A stretch of 13,047 nt of DNA from assembly GCA_937141995.1 (NCBI GenBank), contig CAKZQX010000598.1, forward strand, positions 1 to 13,047. Direction: 5' to 3'. The notes under the pieces were generated by a model that worked only from the letters and a program-made list of their open reading frames with translations, had not been told where the DNA came from and did no database searches. Position 1 is the stretch's first letter, and every line of letters begins with the position of its first letter. This document shows positions 6,517-11,887 of this stretch, piece after piece. Origin of the DNA: an uncultured Chloroflexaceae bacterium (lineage in GTDB: Bacteria; Chloroflexota; Chloroflexia; Chloroflexales; Chloroflexaceae). The translations under genes and the position numbers were made by a program.

Positions 6517-6700
6517 CCACACGCTATGCGGTGGGTATTCAACCCGAATGTTTCACCCGATGGGAGCCCAATTCGCATACGGCAGCATGGTACTTTTCTT
6601 TTTCACAACAAAACCACGTTGTGGATTCGTTGTGAAAAAGATTGAACATCTTGCCCCCTGCCGGAGGCAACATACGCCTCCGGGTGAGAACCGCGTACGT
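6517..6700 (+). repeat. Intergenic nested palindromic repeat, copy E3
   Basis: This copy has the same orientation as E1 and E4. The outer left motif is TATGCGGTGG at 6525-6534 and the outer right ACCGCGTA at 6690-6697. The GGCAGCATGGTAC motif lies at 6581-6593 and CTGCCGGAGGC at 6658-6668. The central hairpin has arms at 6598-6617 and 6621-6640 around the loop GTT. Of its 20 pairs 18 match, so it is the only copy with imperfect arms. A second hairpin, CCGGAGGC/GCCTCCGG (6661-6668 and 6676-6683), sits in the right half. The copy lies between two same-strand genes, downstream of the beta-propeller lipoprotein stop. The second hairpin is stable, but no T-run follows on either strand. Confidence 0.82.
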
Positions 6701-6733
6701 CGGTGTTAGTGATCGTTACCATCTGGCGCAACA

Positions 6734-8665
6734 CTAATGCGTCACTTCGATGATACCACGTTCGGCATTGTACAAATCTCCCCGGACGCCGCTCTCCAGG
6801 TTCCAGAACCAGATGGTTGACGAACTTTGGGGGGCAATCAGGCCGGGGCCACGCGGCTCCGGCAGCGCGCGTGCGGCGGCAACATATGCCAGACCCGTGC
6901 CGGTTGCAGTGGCATCACCCAGCACACCCAGACTGCGCCCGGCAGCAATAACCTGATCGTCACCGGAGGTTGTGCGCCGATGTAGCGAGTAGTCCTGGAT
7001 TAGCGTTGAGGCACAGGCCGTGGTCAGGTAGTAGAGTGTACCATCATCGCTCCAGGCCAGCGGCCGGGCCCAGTATCCCTCGTCAATAATGTCCTGCTGG
7101 TTGCCGTTAGCATCCAGCAGCAGCAGATCCGTTCCTTGACCCGATTCGGTATGCAGCGCCGTCACCGCGATAGTCCGGCCATTGGGCGCAACGAACGGCA
7201 CCCCCAGCGCCTGATAGCGATCACCCACAAGTAACCCGGCCCCAATATCGCGCTCCCCCGGATTGTCCAGCCGTTGGATAAATAGGGTGCTGCGTCTATC
7301 GGGGGCATTGGCAGGGTAGACCAGGGTCTCATTGTTCAGCCACTGTGGGCTAAAGCGGCTCCACTCACTGTCGCCGGCCACGCGCTCCGGTCGTCCACCC
7401 TCGGCAGGAACAACCCAGATGCTCCGCTGCACAGGCATCAAACCCTGCTCATCCACACTGAAGGCCACCATCTGTCCATCGGGGCTAAATGCCGGATCGG
7501 CACAGTTGATTCCAGGCTGGGCTAACCGACGCACATTCGATCCGTCGGCCTCCATGATCCAGAGTTGTCCGGGCACGGCAAAGGTCATCTCCAGCGGGTC
7601 AATTCCCGGCTGCGTCCGGCAGAAGGCAATCTGCGACCCGTCGGGACTGACCGCGACGGCAATCTCTTCTTCGGGTGAGTCGGTCAAGTTGACGGCACCA
7701 CCATCGCGCCGACGGCTCTGGCTCTGGTTCGTGGGCGTTGCCGCGGGTGTTGCAACAACCAGCGGCGCTGCCCCCGATTGCTCAATCCGCCAGATATCGC
7801 CATCCAGCAGAAAGATCAGCGGATCGGGCGAGGCAATACTGTCACCACCTGTGGGGATGGTCAACTGATCACTCGCCTCGACCAGGGGCGACGAGCGTGC
7901 CACTTCAATCTGAATTTGCTGCGGATCACGCGACAACGAGAGTCGGAAAGGCACCGGTTCTGCTACCGCCAGGGTGAGGATCGCGCCGACATCGGCTGTC
8001 TCATCATAGCGAAAGTCAACGCTGCTGATCATCCGCGTCTCAGTAAAGGTCAGCGTTTCCGTAATAACTGACTCTTCAAATGCCTCATCATGCAGCCAGT
8101 TGGGTAACTCCACCTGCACGACATAGGGACCGGGGGCGACCGGCTCATTCGTCAGCAGCGTAAAGTCATACGCACTCAGACAGTAGGCCTCAGCACTGAC
8201 CGGGGCCGACCCCTGCGCTACATCAAAGGCGAAGGTAATGCGTTCAAATGCCGGAAAACCTGTCGCCATAACATCCGTCAGGCGACCCGAAAAGCGCCCG
8301 CTGACGATGGTATCGGTGGCCTGATTGCAAAAGCTAAAACCACGGAGCGCAGGATTCGCGGTTGGCGTAGGCGGGAACGGCGTGGGCGTGGGCGACAGGG
8401 TTGGAGTTGGCGTCTCCGTCGGGCCGACCGTCGGCGTGGGTGTCAGGGTTGGTGTTGAAGTCGGCGTAGCCGAAGGAGTACCCGCAAGAATCGTCTCGAT
8501 ACTGGCGATCTCTTCCTCCTGGATTACCTGCTCACAACTGGCAAGCAGCGCGGCAGTCACCATCAGGAGGGCAAAGAGCGCAACAGAAAACAGGGTAGTT
8601 CGCTTTGTCTGCTTCATGCTCAGGGGGGCCTTTAGCCGAACTGGCTTCAGCGTGGAGTTTTTCAT
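6734..8665 (-). CDS. Lipoprotein with Thr-Pro linker and TolB/PD40-like beta-propeller
   Basis: This is a 643-residue exported protein. A basic N-terminus and hydrophobic core end in the lipobox LASC (Cys44). A Thr-Pro-rich linker runs from residue 62 to 105. A beta-sandwich-like region of unknown type follows, then the C-terminal half holds PD40/TolB-type blades: ISPDGSQIAFC near 338, FSPDGQMVAFSV near 390, VAPNGRTIAVTAL near 490 and WSDDGTLYYLT near 540. Such propellers bind protein or polysaccharide partners at the cell surface, but the ligand is unknown. The ATG at 8663-8665 shares a base with the stop of the upstream regulator gene (TAATG) and has GGTGAT just before it, so translation is probably coupled. 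An internal ATG (residue 17) would also leave a good signal peptide but lacks a ribosome-binding site. Confidence 0.85.
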   Translation of the reverse strand: MKNSTLKPVRLKAPLSMKQTKRTTLFSVALFALLMVTAALLASCEQVIQEEEIASIETILAGTPSATPTSTPTLTPTPTVGPTETPTPTLSPTPTPFPPTPTANPALRGFSFCNQATDTIVSGRFSGRLTDVMATGFPAFERITFAFDVAQGSAPVSAEAYCLSAYDFTLLTNEPVAPGPYVVQVELPNWLHDEAFEESVITETLTFTETRMISSVDFRYDETADVGAILTLAVAEPVPFRLSLSRDPQQIQIEVARSSPLVEASDQLTIPTGGDSIASPDPLIFLLDGDIWRIEQSGAAPLVVATPAATPTNQSQSRRRDGGAVNLTDSPEEEIAVAVSPDGSQIAFCRTQPGIDPLEMTFAVPGQLWIMEADGSNVRRLAQPGINCADPAFSPDGQMVAFSVDEQGLMPVQRSIWVVPAEGGRPERVAGDSEWSRFSPQWLNNETLVYPANAPDRRSTLFIQRLDNPGERDIGAGLLVGDRYQALGVPFVAPNGRTIAVTALHTESGQGTDLLLLDANGNQQDIIDEGYWARPLAWSDDGTLYYLTTACASTLIQDYSLHRRTTSGDDQVIAAGRSLGVLGDATATGTGLAYVAAARALPEPRGPGLIAPQSSSTIWFWNLESGVRGDLYNAERGIIEVTH

Positions 8666-9351
8666 TAATCACCAGGCAGGGCCACTTTAATCCAGCCACG
8701 GCGCATGGCGTAGACGACCGCCTGGGTGCGGTCGTTAACGGCCAATTTCCGTAGAATAGACGAGACGTGATTTTTCACAGTCTGGTTACTGATATCAAGC
8801 AGCAGTGCAATTTCTTTGTTTGTGCGCCCGGCAGCAACTAGTTCAAGCACCTGCAACTCACGCGGCGAGAGCGGGGAATAGATGCTCTGGGTATCTTCAT
8901 CGACAGCCATCTGGCGAAACGCGCCCAGCACCTGCGCGGCAACCTCGGGGAGCGAGAGCACCAGTTCATTGATGGGATATGCCCCCTTGCGCACCTCGTA
9001 GAGCGTCGTCAGGAGTTCATCCCAGGAGATATTGCGTGGCAGGTAGGCCGCTACCCCCGCCCGAATTGCCTTAACCACATACTGCCCATCAAGCGAGGCA
9101 CTGAGGAGTATAATCCCGACGTGCGGATGGGAGCGTTTAATTGCCCGTGAAACCTCCAGGCCATTCACACCCGGCAAATCTACTTCCATCAAGACCAGGT
9201 CAGGGTCGGTATAATCCACAAGCTGAATTGCCTGTTGCCCATTGCTGGCCTCGCCGGCAATACGAAAGTCAGGCAATGCCGCCAGGTTATGGCGGAGACC
9301 TTCGCGAAAGAGCGCATGGGCATGAACAAGAACAATGGAGGTAATACTCAC
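8665..9351 (-). CDS. NarL/LuxR-family DNA-binding regulator with degenerate receiver domain
   Basis: This is a 228-residue two-domain regulator. Residues 1-120 have the receiver fold of the NarL/FixJ group (VHAHALFREGLRHNL, VDLPGVNGLEVSRAI), but the active site is altered. The acidic pair is His10-Ala11 where Asp-Asp is usual, the phospho-acceptor position is Glu56 (LVLME), and the conserved Lys is Arg106 (YLPRNIS). Residues 161-222 form an intact GerE/LuxR helix-turn-helix (LSPRELQVLELVAAGRTNKE and TVKNHVSSILRKL). The output domain should bind DNA, while classical Asp phosphorylation cannot occur, so Glu56 may mimic the active state. The start is the GTG at 9349-9351, with AGGGGG eight bases upstream. 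It overlaps the lipoprotein start by one base (TAATG). No histidine kinase is visible. Confidence 0.9.
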   Translation of the reverse strand: MSITSIVLVHAHALFREGLRHNLAALPDFRIAGEASNGQQAIQLVDYTDPDLVLMEVDLPGVNGLEVSRAIKRSHPHVGIILLSASLDGQYVVKAIRAGVAAYLPRNISWDELLTTLYEVRKGAYPINELVLSLPEVAAQVLGAFRQMAVDEDTQSIYSPLSPRELQVLELVAAGRTNKEIALLLDISNQTVKNHVSSILRKLAVNDRTQAVVYAMRRGWIKVALPGD

Positions 9352-9761
9352 AGACCATTCCCCCTCAACTTAACGTAATTCCCCGGTGCCGGTCAACTGG
9401 GTTAAACGGCAAACCAGAGGGCAGTGCTACAATATTTTTACGACCTGGTGTAACGCGACATGCACGCCCGTGCCGGTCACACCAATGTGCCCGGAGCCTC
9501 CTCAGCGTTGAACAGGCATGCGCCACACGCCGGGAGTGAGGCTTGAATGTACTGGTCCTTGTAGCTCCGGTGCTATCCGAAATATTTCACACGTCAACAG
9601 TTGTCGCAACAACTGCTGACATGAACACATCCCGGATAGAACCTCGTGTGTAAATAGATACACAGACGCTTACGAGGATGGAACAGGCACACAGAACAGT
9701 AGAATGCGTTACAATGCGGTCAAGTTATTATACTCCATATCGATAGAGAAAACAAGATCCC
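9352..9761. other. Gene-free stretch between the regulator and dnaN, with stem-loops
   Basis: There is no credible reading frame here. It contains two candidate structures: a long imperfect stem at 9495-9543 (AGCCTCCTC paired with GAGtGAGGCT) and a compact nested hairpin at 9573-9640, listed separately. The right part (9640-9761) is A/T-rich. Promoter elements for the minus-strand regulator must lie in the left part, but I could not pick a convincing -35/-10 pair. Confidence 0.5.
9573..9640. repeat. Nested inverted repeat downstream of dnaN
   Basis: The inner hairpin at 9593-9620 has 12-base arms, GTCAACAGTTGT and ACAACTGCTGAC, with one mismatch and the loop CGCA. The outer arms CTATCCG (9573-9579) and CGGATAG (9634-9640) are perfectly complementary. 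Between them TTTCACACG and CGTGTG near 9586-9652 add a partial third pairing. It lies about 120 bases beyond the dnaN stop. It may end transcription or be a protein-binding site. It is not related to the E1-E4 repeat family. Confidence 0.55.
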
Positions 9762-10892
9762 CTAGCGGATTGTCATCGGCATGACAATATGGACATAGCC
9801 CTCCTGACCGACTGGTTTCAACACACCGGGACTCTGCGGCGTCTGGGTTTCGAGGGCAACCTGCGCGGTTTTCATCGCATTCAGCGCTTCGGCCAGATAT
9901 TTCACATTGAGCGCAATCTGCCCACCCTCGCCATGGACCATGCCGTCAAGTTCGCCGGTATTATCCCCAACTTCAGCCGCGTTGGCGCTAATAACCAGCT
10001 TGCCCGGCCCCAGTTCACCACCGGGCTCGACCGTTATTTTGACAATATTCTGGCTGGCGTTAGCAAAGAATGAGGCGAGTTTGACGGCTTTGGTCAACTC
10101 CTGGGTTTCCAGCACGGTGCGGGTGGTATGATCGGTCGGGATAATCCGCTCGAAATCAGGGAACTTGCCGTCAATCAGGCGCGACACCAGATCGGTGCTT
10201 TCAGTGTGAAACAGCACCTGATTGCCCTCCGGCGTCACCGACAGGGCAACACTCTCGGCGTCACCGATAATGCGCGCCAGTTCGCTCAACGCCCGCGCCG
10301 GAACGATAAGCTCCTGGGAAGTTGCCACCGGTTCCGGCAGCGTGATGATCCGCTTTGCCAGCCGAAACCCATCAGCAGCAGCAAACACGGCTTCATTCCC
10401 GCGCAGCCGGATCAGCACCCCGGCCAGGACGGGACGCGAGTCATCACCTGCGGCGGCAAAGGCAACCTGATCGATTGCCTCACGCAACATATCGGCCGGC
10501 AGTGTAATGACCGGATCGCGCTCGGCAACGGTGGGGATGGGCGGAAACTCATCGGCTTCGATGCCCTTGATGTTATTGGTAAAGCGCGCACATGCCAGAT
10601 TTACTGATTGGGTACGTGCATCGAGTGTTAGCGTCACTTTATCATTTGGCAACCCCCCAACCACATCACTCAAGAGCTTCGCCGGAACGGTACTCGCGCC
10701 TTCTTCCGCAATTTGTGCGCCAATCCAACAGGTAATGCCGACTTCAAGGTTGGTGGCGGCCAGTTTAAGACGCCCGTTATCGGTTGCAAGCAGCACATTT
10801 GCCAGCACCGGCAGGGTACTCTTGCCGGCAACCGCGTGGCTGACGGTTGCCAGTCCGCGTTTAAGATTTTCCTGGAGGCATGAGAGTTTCAT
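9762..10892 (-). CDS. dnaN: DNA polymerase III beta sliding clamp
   Basis: This is a 376-residue protein, the normal length for the bacterial sliding clamp. The clamp is a ring-shaped dimer that tethers DNA polymerase III and repair enzymes to DNA. The N-terminus MKLSCLQENLKRGL, the strand STLPVLANVLLATDNGRLKLAATNLE (shown in part), the middle-domain segment PVLAGVLIRLRGNEAVFAAADGFRL and the C-terminal end YVHIVMPMTIR are all clamp hallmarks. The C-terminal pocket that binds clamp-binding motifs ends in MPM-R/L, here MPMTIR. I chose the ATG at 10890-10892 because AAGGAG lies five bases before it. An upstream ATG at 10916 would add eight residues and has no ribosome-binding site. A strong promoter lies about 105 bases upstream. 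No dnaA or recF is adjacent, so this is not a classic origin cluster. Confidence 0.96.
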   Translation of the reverse strand: MKLSCLQENLKRGLATVSHAVAGKSTLPVLANVLLATDNGRLKLAATNLEVGITCWIGAQIAEEGASTVPAKLLSDVVGGLPNDKVTLTLDARTQSVNLACARFTNNIKGIEADEFPPIPTVAERDPVITLPADMLREAIDQVAFAAAGDDSRPVLAGVLIRLRGNEAVFAAADGFRLAKRIITLPEPVATSQELIVPARALSELARIIGDAESVALSVTPEGNQVLFHTESTDLVSRLIDGKFPDFERIIPTDHTTRTVLETQELTKAVKLASFFANASQNIVKITVEPGGELGPGKLVISANAAEVGDNTGELDGMVHGEGGQIALNVKYLAEALNAMKTAQVALETQTPQSPGVLKPVGQEGYVHIVMPMTIR

Positions 10893-10915
10893 CCGTACTC
10901 CTTCATTGACGCACA

Positions 10916-10932
10916 TGGAACTATCAGTTCCA
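10916..10932. promoter_or_regulatory. Palindrome in the dnaN leader
   Basis: TGGAACTATCAGTTCCA is a perfect inverted repeat with 7-base arms and a 3-base spacer. It lies 23 bases upstream of the dnaN start and downstream of its promoter. It could be an operator or a small leader hairpin. A related palindrome, TTCCA-AAA-TGGAA, overlaps the -35 box. The regulator is unknown. Confidence 0.5.
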
Positions 10933-10996
10933 CCCTCTGACCAGGCAATACCTGTCCAGGGTTATCCAGAGGTGTGAACCGAGGTGGGATAGGTCA

Positions 10997-11032
10997 ATTA
11001 TAGCACAGGTCATCGTCCGTTCCAAAATGGAA
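10997..11032 (-). promoter_or_regulatory. Promoter for dnaN, with palindrome over the -35 box
   Basis: Read on the minus strand, TTGGAA (11020-11025) is followed by a 17-base spacer and a perfect TATAAT (10997-11002). A TG one base ahead makes an extended -10 (TGCTATAAT). The expected transcript start is near 10990, giving a dnaN leader of about 100 nt. The -35 lies inside the palindrome TTCCAAAATGGAA (11020-11032), a plausible repressor site. Confidence 0.75.
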
Positions 11033-11097
11033 TGGATGTATGCGCGATGACCGCTCTGAAACGCTCCCTGTGTATAGGTGCAGGGTGAACAGTCAGT

Positions 11098-11300
11098 TGC
11101 GTTACGCGATGCGCGTTCAAATCGGACGGTTGCCTCGATTGCCTCGATGAATGATAGATTCGCCTGCGGCAGCATGGTGCTTTTTTAGCTTTGTTCACAA
11201 AACATTTGCACTATGTGCAAATGTTTTGTGAACAAAGCTGGTTTCTGCCGCCCTGCCGGAGGCAAAATTATCTTCCGGGTCAGTGACCGCGTACGTCCTG
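11098..11300 (+). repeat. Intergenic nested palindromic repeat, copy E4
   Basis: This is the longest central hairpin of the family. Perfect 25-bp arms lie at 11187-11211 and 11215-11239 with the loop TAT. The stem base includes CTTTGTTCACA and the top reads TTTGCAC/GTGCAAA. Flanking motifs are TTACGCGAT at 11102-11110, GCCTGCGGCAGCATGGT at 11162-11178, CTGCCGGAGGC at 11253-11263 and ACCGCGTACGTC at 11286-11297. It lies between the divergent dnaN and pepA genes, upstream of both promoters identified here, so it is unlikely to be a terminator of either gene. Confidence 0.85.
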
Positions 11301-11304
11301 TCGG

Positions 11305-11345
11305 TTACACGCGTTACGCGGTGGGCATGCGAGCGGAATGTCTGA
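11305..11345 (+). repeat. Truncated fifth copy of the palindromic repeat (left end only)
   Basis: ACACGCGTTACGCGGTGG at 11307-11324 is identical to the left end of E1 (397-414). The following GCGAGCGGAATGTCTGA resembles the matching part of E3 (CAACCCGAATGTTTCAC). No hairpin follows, so only the left end seems present, directly behind E4. Its TACGCGGT can also pair with the ACCGCGTA right end of E4. Confidence 0.55.
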
Positions 11346-11887
11346 TTGAATGAACAGCAGACACACCTGGATGAACAACCCGATGCCTCGCCGGGAGGGT
11401 GGCAGAGGATATTCTTTTGCAGGAACATGCGGCAGCACCGGAGGGGTTTGGTTCACTCATCGGTTCTGGCCGTTCCCATGAGCGGCAGAGTCAGCATAGC
11501 CTATTCTATCCCAACAAACTGGGGTACACCAGTTATACGGTAAAGTTGACACGTCTACAACCTCTGCGTAGAATAAGACTATTATAGAGCGCCAGGCACA
11601 TGGGAATGTACGACAACACAGCGTATTTCTGGTGGCACTAAAAATGAGTGACCCGGTTGACCGACCATGACAATACCACAGAAGCTTGCGACCCTAGTTT
11701 CGGTGAATGGAGATCATGAAGCTAGCCGTATCTCGGCAGTGCCGGATTGGCGCGTGCCTGTGCAAGCCTGAGTGTAAGCCCGCTGAAGCCCGCTGCTCCA
11801 CATATGCCCGCAAGACAATGAAGTAGTGCCGGGCATAAAAGAATGCATCCGGCGTTGAAGCTGCATGTAGAGGAATCAAGATTAATT
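11346..11887. other. Gene-free leader region upstream of pepA
   Basis: No frame here resembles a protein on either strand. It holds a consensus promoter (listed separately) followed by roughly 300 bases before the pepA start. Within that, ATGCCCG (11804-11810) and CGGGCAT (11831-11837) form a 7-bp stem, and a short stem GCGCCAG/CTGGTGGC lies near 11588-11636. I do not recognise a known riboswitch, T-box, tRNA, tmRNA or SRP RNA in it. Confidence 0.5.
11546..11574 (+). promoter_or_regulatory. Consensus sigma-70-type promoter upstream of pepA
   Basis: A perfect TTGACA at 11546-11551 is followed by a 17-base spacer and TAGAAT at 11569-11574 (five of six bases of TATAAT). The predicted start, near 11581, gives a leader of about 307 nt before the pepA ATG, unusually long. 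It may drive pepA directly or a small RNA in the gap. Confidence 0.65.

Noticed and set aside
6289..6645. Plus-strand frame of 118 codons between the receiver and E3
   Set aside because: It runs through the CACGAAG repeat and the E3 hairpin, has no good ribosome-binding site and no protein-like composition.
10962..10970. TTATCCAGA as a DnaA box marking an origin next to dnaN
   Set aside because: It is a single box with one mismatch. There is no cluster, no A/T-rich unwinding region and no dnaA nearby, so an origin is not supported.
11107..11130. GTTCAAATC as a tRNA T-loop
   Set aside because: The flanking bases do not form the 5-bp T-stem, and there is no acceptor or anticodon stem around it. 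It is part of E4.
397..11300. The E1-E4 repeats as a CRISPR array or as ordinary terminators
   Set aside because: The copies are kilobases apart, so they are not an array. The hairpins lack T-runs, and one copy lies between divergent genes upstream of both promoters, where a terminator for those genes is not expected.
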